This document shows, one piece after another, positions 1 to 8,361 of a DNA stretch of 64,000 nt (within the stretch, counting starts at the first letter, position 1; each line of letters opens with the position of its first letter). The notes under the pieces were generated by a model that was given only the letters and a program-made list of their open reading frames with translations, did no database searches and was not told where the DNA came from. The translations under genes and the position numbers were made by a program. Origin of the DNA: Actinomycetes bacterium (GTDB lineage Bacteria; Actinomycetota; Actinomycetes; Streptosporangiales; Streptosporangiaceae). The stretch is from assembly GCA_021792405.1 (NCBI GenBank), contig JAJYUU010000002.1, positions 1 through 64,000 on the forward strand, read 5' to 3'.

Positions 1-272
1 CGGTCGGTAAAGTACGGCGTCTCCCGCCAGGCCGGCAAGGCGTAAATGCGCTGCTCGGTCTCCCCGGCGGCCCGCGCGTCCTTGGCGTGCATGTCGATGC
101 AGTACGCGCAGCCGTTGAGCTGGGATGTGCGGATGCGGACCAGCTCGCGCAGCAGTGCGTCGAGGCCGGCGTTGTCGAGTTCCTTGGTCGCTGCCTGGTC
201 GAGTTCAGCCATCGCGCGATAGAAGCCTGCGGTGTGGACACCGAACTCGATCCTGGGCTGAGCGGTGGTCAT
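1..272 (-). CDS. Carboxymuconolactone decarboxylase / AhpD-like protein (partial)
   Basis: The gene starts at the ATG complementary to 270-272, behind an AGGAGG-type ribosome binding site, and runs off the left edge, so only the N-terminal ~90 residues are visible. It carries the CxxC...H motif (CAYCIDMH, about residues 55-62) of the AhpD/carboxymuconolactone decarboxylase fold. In AhpD the two cysteines and the histidine form a peroxidase or disulfide-reductase site. In this family the usual role is alkylhydroperoxide reduction or an accessory thiol oxidoreductase. It is divergent from the MocR regulator next to it, which is a typical regulator-target arrangement. The substrate cannot be told from this fragment. 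Confidence 0.85.
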   Translation of the reverse strand, partial: MTTAQPRIEFGVHTAGFYRAMAELDQAATKELDNAGLDALLRELVRIRTSQLNGCAYCIDMHAKDARAAGETEQRIYALPAWRETPYFTD

Positions 273-320
273 CGGATTCCTCCTCATTGCTGACGGATGT
301 CACCACGCTAGTGGGCTACA

Positions 321-338
321 GGATCAGGTTTAAGATCC
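321..338. promoter_or_regulatory. Inverted repeat and -10-like element in the AhpD/mocR divergent spacer
   Basis: GGATC (321-325) and GATCC (334-338) form an inverted repeat separated by 8 bp, only 7 bp before the mocR ATG. TAAGAT at 331-336 would be a fair -10 hexamer for a transcript starting at the ATG itself. No Shine-Dalgarno sequence precedes the mocR start, so a leaderless mRNA is likely. Reading the repeat as an autoregulatory operator is inference. Confidence 0.35.
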
Positions 339-344
339 AGTTAT

Positions 345-1760
345 ATGCAAGGAACCTGGGCCACTTCGGCCGGGCTGGACCTCCACATTGAGGTGACCGG
401 CACCCGACCGCGCGCTGCGCTCGAGTCGGCGCTGCGTCACGCGATACGCAGCGGCAGGCTGGCGGCTGGGACCCCGCTGCCCTCGTCGCGGGCGCTGGCC
501 GCCGACCTCGGCCTGGCGCGTAACACCGTTGCCGACGCCTATGGTCAGCTGGTTGCCGAGGGCTGGCTCGCGGCCAGGCACGGCAGCGGTACCCGGGTCG
601 CCGGGCACGCGGCGCAGATTCCGTCGGCCGGACCAGCGCACGTGCGCGCGCCGTCCGCCGGGGCGCGCCACAACCTGCGTCCCGGCGTCCCGGATGTGTC
701 GGCGTTCCCGCGCTCGGCGTGGCTGGCTGCGGCCCGCCGGGCACTGGCGGCGGCACCCGCGCAGTCGCTGATCGGCTACGGTGACCCGCGTGGCCCGCTG
801 GTGCTCCGCACCGCGCTGGCCAGCTATCTCGCCCGTGCTCGCGGCGTCAGCGCAACGCCCGAGCGGATCATCGTATGCGCCGGGTTTTCCCAGGGCCTGG
901 AGTTGCTCAGCGACCTGCTGAGCAGCAAGGGACAGCGGACGCTGGCGATCGAGGCTTACGGCCACCCGGCGCACCGGCAGGTCGTCGCGTCGGCCGGGAT
1001 GAGGCTGGTTCCGGTGCCGGTAGACGACCGGGGCGCGCTTTGCGACGGTGCTCCGCCGCCCGGCACCGGGGCTCTGCTGCTGACGCCCGCCCACCAGTAC
1101 CCGCTGGGCGTCGCGCTCGCGCCCGAGCGTCGCCGGCAGGCTATCGAGTGGGCTGCGGCCGGAGACAGGCTGATCATCGAGGACGACTACGACGGCGAGT
1201 TCCGGTACGACCGGCAGGCGGTGGGCGCGCTGCAGGCGCTGGCACCTGACCAGGTGATCTATGCCGGAACGGCCAGCAAGAGCCTTGCCCCGGGCCTGCG
1301 CCTTGGCTGGCTTGTCGTCCCGGAACGGCTGGCCGGCGAGGTCGCCGAGATCAAGCGGGCGACGAGCCGGCTGAGCAGCAGCCTCGACCAGCTCACGCTG
1401 GCCGAGCTGATCAGCTCGGGTGGTTATGACCGGCAGGTGCGGCGGGTCAGGCTGACATACCGCGCGCGGCGCGACCGGCTGGTCAGCGAGTTGCGCCGGA
1501 AGGTGCCGGAGGTTGCCGTGACGGGCATCGCGGCCGGCCTGCACGTGCTGATCCGGCTGCCTGCCGGAGTGGCGGAGGAGGACGTCATCGACGGCGCAGC
1601 GGCTCGCGGGCTGGCGTTGCAGGGGTTGGCTAGCTGCCGGGCCGGCGGGCCAGAACTCGGTCCGGCCCTGATCGTCGGCTATGCCGCGCCGCCAGGACAT
1701 GCGTTCGCTGCTGCGGTAGCGCTCTTGTGCGCGGCCCTGCGTGCCGCGATCGCAGCCTGA
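345..1760 (+). CDS. MocR/PdxR-type GntR-aminotransferase regulator
   Basis: This 471-residue protein has the MocR architecture. An N-terminal GntR winged helix (about residues 20-85, with LPSSRALAADLGLARNTV) is joined by a linker to a fold-type I aminotransferase domain. The PLP-lysine motif ASKSLAPGLRLGW is present, with the lysine near residue 312, and an IIEDDYDGEF aspartate motif lies before it. Family members sense PLP or amino-compounds and often control vitamin B6, GABA or taurine genes. No PLP synthesis gene adjoins it, so the divergent AhpD-like gene is the likeliest target. The ATG at 345 has no ribosome binding site but fits the usual family N-terminus. Confidence 0.9.
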   Translation: MQGTWATSAGLDLHIEVTGTRPRAALESALRHAIRSGRLAAGTPLPSSRALAADLGLARNTVADAYGQLVAEGWLAARHGSGTRVAGHAAQIPSAGPAHVRAPSAGARHNLRPGVPDVSAFPRSAWLAAARRALAAAPAQSLIGYGDPRGPLVLRTALASYLARARGVSATPERIIVCAGFSQGLELLSDLLSSKGQRTLAIEAYGHPAHRQVVASAGMRLVPVPVDDRGALCDGAPPPGTGALLLTPAHQYPLGVALAPERRRQAIEWAAAGDRLIIEDDYDGEFRYDRQAVGALQALAPDQVIYAGTASKSLAPGLRLGWLVVPERLAGEVAEIKRATSRLSSSLDQLTLAELISSGGYDRQVRRVRLTYRARRDRLVSELRRKVPEVAVTGIAAGLHVLIRLPAGVAEEDVIDGAAARGLALQGLASCRAGGPELGPALIVGYAAPPGHAFAAAVALLCAALRAAIAA

Positions 1761-1961
1761 CGGATCATGCTCAGGTGCTCGCGAGTGATGCACCCACCGG
1801 ACGGGCCCGTCTCGACCGGCGTGGTGATGAGGACCGCTACCTGCTCGCCACACTGCCGGGTCGGCTCCGGCAAGAAAGCCGACGGTCGCGTATCCGCTGA
1901 GCCAGCCTGGCTGTCAGCCACCCGCGATAAGCTTGGCGGTGCTCGCGAAGGGAGGCCCGCG

Positions 1962-2348
1962 ATGGCGCCGCAGGAGCCAGTGCTCAGAGCTGAGTTCAAC
2001 CACCTCGAGCGGCGCGTAACCCGGCTTGAGGATACGGTGACGGCCGAGTCCGGCTTGCGTGCCATGATGGATCTCGACCAGGCGAGGCTGACGGCGCGGC
2101 TCGACGCACAGGATCGACTGCTGCGGGCGCTGAGCGAAACCCAGAGCGATCACACCGCCCGACTGACCCGGCTCGAGGATGGCCAGCAGCGCCTCGAAGC
2201 GGGCCAGCAGCGCCTCGAAGCGGGCCAGCAGCGCCTCGAAGCGGGCCAGCAGCGCCTCGAAGAACGCAGCCAGGAATTGGAGCGTGTCGTCGGGCACGTG
2301 CGGGAAGGCATCGACACGATTCTCGTGCTGCTGCACAACGCTGAGTAG
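1962..2348 (+). CDS. Small coiled-coil protein with heptad repeats
   Basis: The open frame extends upstream to 1767, but the ATG at 1962 follows a good GGGAGG ribosome binding site, giving 128 residues. The protein is almost entirely predicted coiled coil (leucine/arginine-rich heptads) with a four-fold repeat of a QRLEAGQ heptad around residues 74-101. No catalytic motif, signal peptide or membrane segment is visible. Such proteins usually oligomerise; the function is unknown. It lies between the mocR and marR genes with its own spacer on each side. Confidence 0.6.
   Translation: MAPQEPVLRAEFNHLERRVTRLEDTVTAESGLRAMMDLDQARLTARLDAQDRLLRALSETQSDHTARLTRLEDGQQRLEAGQQRLEAGQQRLEAGQQRLEERSQELERVVGHVREGIDTILVLLHNAE
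2181..2264 (+). repeat. 21-bp tandem repeat x4 inside the coiled-coil gene
   Basis: A 21-bp unit beginning GGCCAGCAGCGCCTCGAAGC is repeated four times head to tail, the last copy ending with a base change. Each unit is exactly one heptad, so copy-number change would lengthen the coiled coil without breaking the frame. Confidence 0.9.
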
Positions 2349-2402
2349 TTCGGGGTCATGTGCCGCCGGTACACCGCTCCGCCGATGGCTTTGATAGCTA
2401 AT

Positions 2403-2429
2403 GGTTAGACATCGATGATTGTGCTAACC
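2403..2429. promoter_or_regulatory. Candidate MarR operator
   Basis: GGTTAG (2403-2408) and CTAACC (2424-2429) form an inverted repeat in a locally AT-rich stretch that ends 7 bp before the marR ATG. The spacing of arms and their position suit autoregulation by the MarR protein. Binding is inferred only. Confidence 0.45.
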
Positions 2430-2436
2430 TGAGGTT

Positions 2437-2907
2437 ATGCGACCAGTGCGGACCCCGATCGGCCTGTACCTGACGCACGCGTCGCGGGCCATCAGCCGGG
2501 CGTTCGACGACGCGCTTGCCGTAGCCGGCGGGTCGCTGCCGGTGTGGCTCGTGCTGGTTAACCTGAAGATGCGCACTATGGCGAGCCAGCGCGAGCTTGC
2601 CGAAGCCATGGGCATCAGGGAAGCGACCCTGACTCATCACCTGAACGCCATGGAGACGGCCGGCCTGATCACCCGGCGGCGTGACCCGGCGAACCGGCGG
2701 ATCCACGTGGTTGAACTCACCGAGGCGGGGGAGTCGTCGTTCGGGCGGCTGCGCGAGGCCGCCTTCGCCTTCGATGCTCAGCTTCGCCGGAACGTGACGC
2801 AGGAGGAGATTGCGACCCTGGCGAACCTGCTCGGCCGACTAGCCGCCAACGTCGCACCACCAGATGATCGACTTCCGTGGGCTGGACTCGCCGAGGAGGA
2901 GCAATGA
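2437..2907 (+). CDS. MarR family transcriptional regulator
   Basis: This 156-residue protein has the MarR winged-helix layout: an N-terminal dimerisation helix, a helix-turn-helix in the middle (SQRELAEAMGIREATLTHHLNAME, about residues 49-72), then the wing with the family signature RRRDPANRRIHVVELTEAG. MarR proteins usually repress a neighbouring detoxification or efflux gene and release DNA on binding a phenolic or oxidant. Its stop overlaps the start of the next gene (ATGA), so the two are translationally coupled and the nitroreductase-like protein is the obvious partner. An inverted repeat just upstream may be its own operator. Confidence 0.9.
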   Translation: MRPVRTPIGLYLTHASRAISRAFDDALAVAGGSLPVWLVLVNLKMRTMASQRELAEAMGIREATLTHHLNAMETAGLITRRRDPANRRIHVVELTEAGESSFGRLREAAFAFDAQLRRNVTQEEIATLANLLGRLAANVAPPDDRLPWAGLAEEEQ

Positions 2908-3404
2908 CCGGAGCAGGCATCGCGCGGCCCGAGTCATCGAGGCCACCGCTGAGCCGCCGGCTGCAGGTGCGCGCGTTCCGCGTTATCAACGTCCCGATGC
3001 GCATGGTGCTGGGACTGCCGGTCGCCACGCCTCTCGGCGGCAGCCTGATGCTCGCCTTCATCGTCGGCCGCAAGAGCGGCAAGACCTACCGGCAGCCACT
3101 CAGCTATGTGCGCGACGGCGATGTCCTGCTGACGCCGGGCGGTGGCAGATGGAAGCTCAACCTGAAGGATGGAGTTCCGGTCCGGCTCAGGCTGCGCGGC
3201 AAGGATCTCAGCGTGATTCCTGAGCTCGTGAGCGATCCCGGCGAGATCGGGAAGTTGCTCGTGGTGATGGCTGCGGCCAACCCGCGGTCCGCGTCGTTCA
3301 TCGGGATCCCGCGCGGACCTGACGGCGAGTTCGACCGTGACCGCCTCCAGGCCGCGGTCCGGTACGGCTTCCGCATCGTACGCTGGCGTCCGGCGCCTAG
3401 CTGA
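2904..3404 (+). CDS. Deazaflavin (F420)-type nitroreductase family protein
   Basis: I start this at the ATG at 2904, which overlaps the marR stop by 4 bp and follows GAGGAGGA; the ORF track begins 27 bp earlier. The 166-residue product carries the motif GRKSGKTYRQPLSYV typical of the Ddn-like split-beta-barrel family (DUF385), which binds F420 or a flavin and reduces quinones, nitro compounds or other xenobiotics. A short TPGGGRWKLNL segment follows in the usual place. Coupling to a MarR regulator suggests induction by an aromatic or quinone stressor. Cofactor and substrate are inferred from family membership. Confidence 0.8.
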   Translation: MTGAGIARPESSRPPLSRRLQVRAFRVINVPMRMVLGLPVATPLGGSLMLAFIVGRKSGKTYRQPLSYVRDGDVLLTPGGGRWKLNLKDGVPVRLRLRGKDLSVIPELVSDPGEIGKLLVVMAAANPRSASFIGIPRGPDGEFDRDRLQAAVRYGFRIVRWRPAPS

Positions 3405-3408
3405 CGCG

Positions 3409-3630
3409 ATGCAGGACGAGACCCGTCGGCCAGGGCCCGCGGAAGACCTCGCGGGCAGGGTCAGGGAGGCGCGGCGCAGGCTGGCCGCTGACGGCCCGCC
3501 CCGGGTCCGGTCGGACGGTGACTTCGAGCGCGTCTCGCTGCCTCTTGCCGACGGCGATGTTCTGCGGGACCTCGTGCTGGCAGAGAATCCGAGCACCGTG
3601 ATCGAGATATCTGCGCTGGCCGTCCAGCGC
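3409..3630 (+). pseudogene. N-terminal remnant of a SAM-dependent O-methyltransferase (tentative)
   Basis: From the ATG at 3409 the frame reads an N-terminal helical segment and then LADGDVLRDLVLAENPSTVIEI. This resembles the lead-in to motif I of class I methyltransferases, where a glycine-rich SAM-binding loop (V-E-I-G-x-x-x-G) should follow. The loop is missing: the frame jumps to SALAVQ and then reads unrelated sequence. I take this as the stump of a methyltransferase truncated by deletion, joined to debris ahead of the ribonucleotide reductase remnant. The family call rests on one motif context. Confidence 0.45.
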
Positions 3631-3647
3631 AGTAGTCCCGCGGGTAC

Positions 3648-5376
3648 GTGGCCGGCTTCCTTCGCGGCGAGCACCTGCTGTGCGACCAGTCGCTGGAGCA
3701 GGCGCGCTTGCCATGGCCGGAGCGCCGCGGGCTGCCCGCAGTCCCACGGACGCCCGAATCCGTCCGCGCCGCTGCCGCAATCCAGCGGGCCGCCGTTGGC
3801 GTCGCCGCCAGGCTGCTGGTCGCCGTCGGCCAGGCCGGGCCGGGCAGGCCCGGTCCGGGTATCGGGGAATATTTCGGCATCAAGACCGTCTACGACCGCT
3901 ACCTGCTGCGGCATCCGACGAGCCGGCTGGTGCTCGAGACCCCGCAGTACTTCCTGCTCCGCGTCGCCTGCGGGCTGTCGGAAGCCCCGGCCGAGGCGAT
4001 CGGCTTCTACCGGCTGATGTCCGCGCTGGAGTACCTGCCGAGCTCGCCGACGTTGTTCAACTCGGGCACCAGGCACGCGCAGATGTCCTCGTGCTTCCTT
4101 GTCGATTCGCCGCGCGACGAACTGGACTCGTCGGTCGCGGCGGTCAACCAGGGTGGTCGCCGCAAGGGTGCCGCCTGCGTCTACCTCGAGCCATGGCATC
4201 CCGATATCGAGGAATTCCTGGAGTTGCGGGACAACACCGGCGAGGACGCGCGCCGGACGCACAACCTCAACCTGGCGAACTGGGTGCCTGACGAGTTCAT
4301 GCGCCGGGTCGAGGCTGACGAAACGTGGTCGCTCATCGACCCGGATGTCGTGCCTGAGCTGCCTGATCTGTGGGGTGAGGCGTTCGAACAGGCCTACCGC
4401 CAGGCCGAGGCGGACGGCCGGTACGTGCGTCAGGTGCGGGCGCGCGATCTGTACGCGCGGATGATGCGGACGCTCGCGCAGACCGGCAACGGCTGGATGA
4501 CGTTCAAGGACGCCGCCAACGCCAAGTGCAACCAGACCGCACAGGCCCGGCACGTGGTGCACGCCTCGAACCTGTGTACCGAGATTACTGAGGTAACGGG
4601 CGATTGCGAGACCGCGGTTTGCAACCTCGGCTCGGTCAACCTGGCCCGGCACGTGACCACTGGCCCGGCCGGGGATTGCTCGGTCGACTGGGCGAAGCTG
4701 CGGCAGACAGTGCGGACGGCGCTGCCGTTCCTGGACCGGGTGATCGACATCGGCTACTACCCGAGCGAGCAGGCGGCCGCGTCGAATCCGCGCTGGCGGC
4801 CGGTCGGGCTCGGTGTGATGGGCTTGCAGGACGTGCTGTTCGCGCTCAGGCTGCCATTCGACTCGCAGGAGGCATCCGAATTGTCAGCGCGGATCGCCGA
4901 GGAGATCTACCTCACTGCCCTGGAGACCTCCGCTGACCTGGCTGAGAAGTACGGGCCCCACCCCGCGTTCAGCCAGACCCGCGCCGTCGGCGGGCAGTTG
5001 CAGCACGACCTGTGGGGCGCGGCGGGCACGCAGCAGGAACGGTGGACGGCGCTGCGGACGCGGATCGCGGCAACGGGACTGCGCAACTCGCTGCTCATCG
5101 CCATCGCGCCGACTGCCACGATCGCCTCGATTGCCGGCTGCTACGAGTGCATCGAGCCGCAGGTGTCCAACCTGTTCAAGCGCGAGACGCTGTCCGGCGT
5201 ACCTGCACGCATGGAAGTCGGGGCTGAAGACCACCTATTACCTCCGGTCGCGGCCGGCGACCCGGATTGCCCAGGCCACCGTCACCGTGACCGGCATCCC
5301 AGTCGGTCAGCAGGCCAGCGCCGACGCGGTCGCCTGCTCGCTGGAGAACCCGGACACCTGTGAGGCATGCCAGTGA
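3648..5376 (+). pseudogene. nrdA: Ribonucleotide reductase class I alpha subunit, broken (nrdA remnant)
   Basis: From about 3865 the frame is clearly NrdA: YFGIKTVYDRYLLRHP, the active-site NLCTEI (N, C and E radical residues), VCNLGSVNL, and PQVSNLFKRETLSG. It is not functional. First, the cysteine-bearing QMSSCFLVDSPRDELDS runs straight into SVAAVNQGGRRKG, losing about 50 residues of the barrel that normally lie between. Second, after ETLSG the sequence jumps to YLHAWKSGLKTTYYLRSRPATRI in another frame (ORF 5131-5376), losing roughly 100 residues and shifting frame. The last part keeps the paired tyrosines and the C-terminal CxxC. The N-terminal domain is also absent: 3636-3860 translates to something I do not recognise. 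The intact nrdB follows directly. Confidence 0.85.
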
Positions 5377-5439
5377 CCGCCAAACTGCCACGAGGTGCCG
5401 CGCAGCCGCCGCCGCTCGCGCGCGGCGGCCGGGGAATGA

Positions 5440-6435
5440 ATGCTGCTCGATCCCGGCATGGACCTGACACTGCGGCCGATGCGCTATCCGCTGTTCTACG
5501 ACCGCTTCCGGGACGCGATCAGGAACACCTGGACGGTCGAGGAGGTGGACCTGCACTCTGACCTGACCGACCTGCGCAAGCTAACGCCGGCCGAGCACCA
5601 CCTCGTTTCCCGGCTGGTGGCGTTCTTCGCTACCGGCGACTCGATAGTGGCGAACAATCTCGTGCTGAACCTGTACCAGCATGTCAACTGCCCGGAAGGC
5701 CGCCTCTACCTGTCCCGGCAGCTGTTCGAGGAGGCCCTGCACGTGCAGTTCTACCTCACGCTGCTGGACACCTACGTGCCGGACGCGGCCGAGCGCGCGC
5801 AGGCGTTCGCCGCGGTGGAGAACATTCCCTCGATCCGGCGCAAGGCCGAGTTCTGCTTTCGCTGGATCGACTCGATCAACCAGTTGCGCGAACTGCGCAC
5901 GGCTGCCGACCGGCGCTCGTTCCTGCTCAACCTGATCTGCTTCGCCGCCTGCATCGAGGGCCTGTTCTTCTACGGCGCGTTCGCGTACGTGTACTTCCTG
6001 CGGTCACGCGGCCTGCTGAACGGGCTTTCGTCCGGCACGAACTGGGTGTTCCGCGACGAGTCCATGCACATGGCGTTCGCGTTCGACGTAGTGGATGTCG
6101 TCCGGGCGGAGGAGCCCGAGCTATTCGACGCCGGGCTGGCTGGCCAGGCGCGCGACATGCTGGCCGAGGCGGTGGAGTGCGAGGTGCAGTTCGCGGCCGA
6201 CCTGCTCGGCCAGGGCCTGCCGGGCCTGCCGCTGGCCAGCATGCGCGAGTACCTGCAGCACGTGGCCGACCGGCGGCTGGCCAGGCTCGGCATCGAGCCG
6301 CTCTACGGATCGGCCAACCCGCTGGCCTTCATGGAACTGCAGGACGTCCAGGAGCTGTCGAACTTCTTCGAGCGGCGCGTGTCGGCCTACCAGGTGGGCG
6401 TGACCGGTACCGTCGCCTTCGACCAGGAATTCTGA
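5440..6435 (+). CDS. nrdB: Ribonucleoside-diphosphate reductase beta subunit (NrdB), intact
   Basis: This 331-residue R2 protein holds the diiron/tyrosyl-radical site that starts ribonucleotide reduction in class I enzymes. All expected ligands are present with E. coli spacing: D67, E98, H101, E173, E207 and H210, with radical tyrosine Y105 four residues after H101. The N-terminus LRPMRYPLFY and the acidic, aromatic C-terminus fit the family. The ATG at 5440 has only a weak ribosome binding site; 5458 is an alternative. It normally works with NrdA encoded upstream, but that gene is broken here, so NrdB is probably orphaned unless another alpha subunit exists. Many actinomycetes rely on class II NrdJ instead. 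Confidence 0.92.
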   Translation: MLLDPGMDLTLRPMRYPLFYDRFRDAIRNTWTVEEVDLHSDLTDLRKLTPAEHHLVSRLVAFFATGDSIVANNLVLNLYQHVNCPEGRLYLSRQLFEEALHVQFYLTLLDTYVPDAAERAQAFAAVENIPSIRRKAEFCFRWIDSINQLRELRTAADRRSFLLNLICFAACIEGLFFYGAFAYVYFLRSRGLLNGLSSGTNWVFRDESMHMAFAFDVVDVVRAEEPELFDAGLAGQARDMLAEAVECEVQFAADLLGQGLPGLPLASMREYLQHVADRRLARLGIEPLYGSANPLAFMELQDVQELSNFFERRVSAYQVGVTGTVAFDQEF

Positions 6436-6438
6436 GGG

Positions 6439-7650
6439 CTAGCTGGTCAGCAGCACGCCGCTGGCGGTCAGCGTGGCGACCTGTTCGCCAGTCAGGCCGA
6501 GCCATTCGGCCAGGGTCTGCGCGTTGTGCTCGCCGCGGCGGGCGACGCCGCGCCGGACCGTTGCCGAGGCCGCGGAGAAGTCGTACGGCATTGCCACGAC
6601 CCGGCGGTCACCGCCGGGCAGCGGCACCGAGTGAGCGCCGTCGGCGAAGACGTCCGCGGTGTCGCGCAGGTCCGCCCAGGCCACCCCGGCGTTGTCCAGT
6701 TCGGTGATCAGGCTCCGCCGGTCAGCGAAACTGTGCATCCAGTCCTGGATGGCACGCTGGCGCAGTGTCACCTTGGCCGCGAAATCGCTGCCCGGCGGCG
6801 CCGGGTCGCTGATCAGGCCGCGCCGCGACAGCATCGCCCACGCGTGCTTAGGCGGCGCCGCGATCAGGATCGGCCCGCCGGGTGCCTGCCAGATCGTGCC
6901 GCGCGAACTGTACGGCTCGGTGCTGCCGTCGATCGCCGCATGGGCATGATCGTCGCTTGCCGCCACGGCCCCGAGCATGCTCAGGCCGATGTGCTGGCCC
7001 TGGCCGGTGACCGCCCGCTGGTGCAGGGCGGCGAGAACGGCGATGGCGACGTGCAGTCCGGTCATCGTGTCGGCCAGCGCCACGGGCAGATCGGCAGGCG
7101 CTCGGTCGTCGAGTTCGGCCTGCCTGGCCAGCAGCCCGGACTCGGCGTGGATGACTGGAGCGAGCGCGCGCCGTCCGATGTCCGGCCCGGTCGCGCCGAA
7201 CCCCGACACCGAGACCATGACCAGCCGTGGGTTGGCGGCTGACAGGCGGTCGTAGCCAAGGCCCAGCCGGTCCATCACGCCCGGCCGGAAGTTCTGGATC
7301 AGCACGTCAGCCTGCGCGGCGAGGCGGCGCACCAGAGCGGCTGCACCAGCCGCGGCCAGGTCGATGCCGACGTTCCGCTTGCCGGCGTTCATCTGCGCGT
7401 ACAGGCCGGCCCGGCCGCCCGCGACAACGCCGAACAGGTCCGTGATGTCGGTGCGCGGTCCTTCCACGCGGACGACGTCGGCGCCAAGGTCGCTGAGGAT
7501 CCGCGCCGCGTACGGGCCGGATATCGCCTGCGACATGTCGAGCACGCGCCAGGCCGGCAGCGGATTCGGGGCTGCTCCGCCATCGGGCACCAGGTGGCTG
7601 CGCGGACCCGGGTTTCCCGCCGGTGACGAGTCAGGTGCCCGCTGCGTCAT
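6439..7650 (-). CDS. CaiB/BaiF family CoA-transferase
   Basis: I place the start at the ATG complementary to 7648-7650, preceded by GAGGAGG; the track ORF extends far upstream into the divergent gene. The 403-residue product is a class III CoA-transferase. It has LDMSQAISGPYAARILSDLGADVVRVE at the N-terminus, the NAGKRNVGIDL and QNFRPGVMDRLGLGY motifs, and an aspartate in LADTMTGLH where the catalytic Asp that forms the acyl anhydride lies. These enzymes move CoA between carboxylic acids. The partner substrate is unknown, with no acyl-CoA dehydrogenase beside it. It is convergent with nrdB, with only 3 bp between the stop codons. Confidence 0.88.
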   Translation of the reverse strand: MTQRAPDSSPAGNPGPRSHLVPDGGAAPNPLPAWRVLDMSQAISGPYAARILSDLGADVVRVEGPRTDITDLFGVVAGGRAGLYAQMNAGKRNVGIDLAAAGAAALVRRLAAQADVLIQNFRPGVMDRLGLGYDRLSAANPRLVMVSVSGFGATGPDIGRRALAPVIHAESGLLARQAELDDRAPADLPVALADTMTGLHVAIAVLAALHQRAVTGQGQHIGLSMLGAVAASDDHAHAAIDGSTEPYSSRGTIWQAPGGPILIAAPPKHAWAMLSRRGLISDPAPPGSDFAAKVTLRQRAIQDWMHSFADRRSLITELDNAGVAWADLRDTADVFADGAHSVPLPGGDRRVVAMPYDFSAASATVRRGVARRGEHNAQTLAEWLGLTGEQVATLTASGVLLTS

Positions 7651-7842
7651 CTGTCGATCCCTCCTCGTCGGCTGGCAAGCCGGCTGCGATCGCCAGACTA
7701 GCGACGGCAGCAAGCTTCGCGTCCGGCAACTTTCGCAGGGCTCGGCTGGCCCGGCATGCTCACCAGCCGATGGTGTCCGCGCATGGCTGCCGGGCCAGCC
7801 ATTACTTCTAGACTGTGCCGGTATGGGCAGGGCTGAGGTGAC

Positions 7843-8319
7843 ATGACGGAGGCTGACAAGGAATCCTCCTCGTCGTTCGAGCTTGGCACGGACGGCCCGT
7901 CCGTCATCCTGGTCGGCGTGGACGACACCACGACCGCTTCCCGTGCTGGCTGGTATGCAGCCGGGCTCGCCCGGCGGCAGCGAGCCAGGATAGTCGCGGT
8001 ATTCGTGGCGCCGCTGCATGGCTTTGTCGCCTCCGGTGCGGGCGGGGCAGCGCTGATGGTCGCGCAGGACGAGGCATTTCGCGAGGCCGCCCGCGACATG
8101 GATCGGCGTGCCCAGGAGGTCGCCGCGGAGCTGGGCATATCGATCACGTTCATTGCCACCCGCGGTGACCCGTACGCCGAGATCCGGCGCATTGCCGAAG
8201 AGGTCCGTGCCGACGCCATCGTGGTGGGAGCATCTGCCCGCTCCGGGCACCGCTTTGTCGGATCGCTTGCCGTCCGGCTGGTGCGGGCGGGAAAGTGGCC
8301 GGTCACCGTCGTTCCGTAG
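7843..8319 (+). CDS. Universal stress protein (UspA family)
   Basis: This single-domain 158-residue Usp starts at an ATG with GCTGAGGTGAC upstream. It has the N-terminal VILVGVDDTTTASRAGWYA strand-helix and the C-terminal ATP-loop region VVGASARSGHRFVGSLAVRLV. The loop has the G-x2-x-x9-G-S spacing, but alanine replaces the second glycine, so nucleotide binding may be weaker. It ends with the usual PVTVVP strand. Usp proteins accumulate under starvation or redox stress in actinomycetes. It is transcribed divergently from the CoA-transferase and convergent with the sirtuin, so it is probably monocistronic. Confidence 0.92.
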   Translation: MTEADKESSSSFELGTDGPSVILVGVDDTTTASRAGWYAAGLARRQRARIVAVFVAPLHGFVASGAGGAALMVAQDEAFREAARDMDRRAQEVAAELGISITFIATRGDPYAEIRRIAEEVRADAIVVGASARSGHRFVGSLAVRLVRAGKWPVTVVP

Positions 8320-8361
8320 GCCTGCGTAATGGCCCGCTGCGATGCCGTCCGGGCAGCAGGA

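Noticed and set aside
2934-4652. A 572-codon minus-strand ORF opposite the nitroreductase and nrdA remnant
   Set aside because: Shadow ORF with random composition, while the plus strand has clear families.
6439-8250. N-terminally extended CaiB ORF of 603 codons
   Set aside because: The extension overlaps the divergent usp gene and has no family content; a good ribosome binding site supports the start at 7650.
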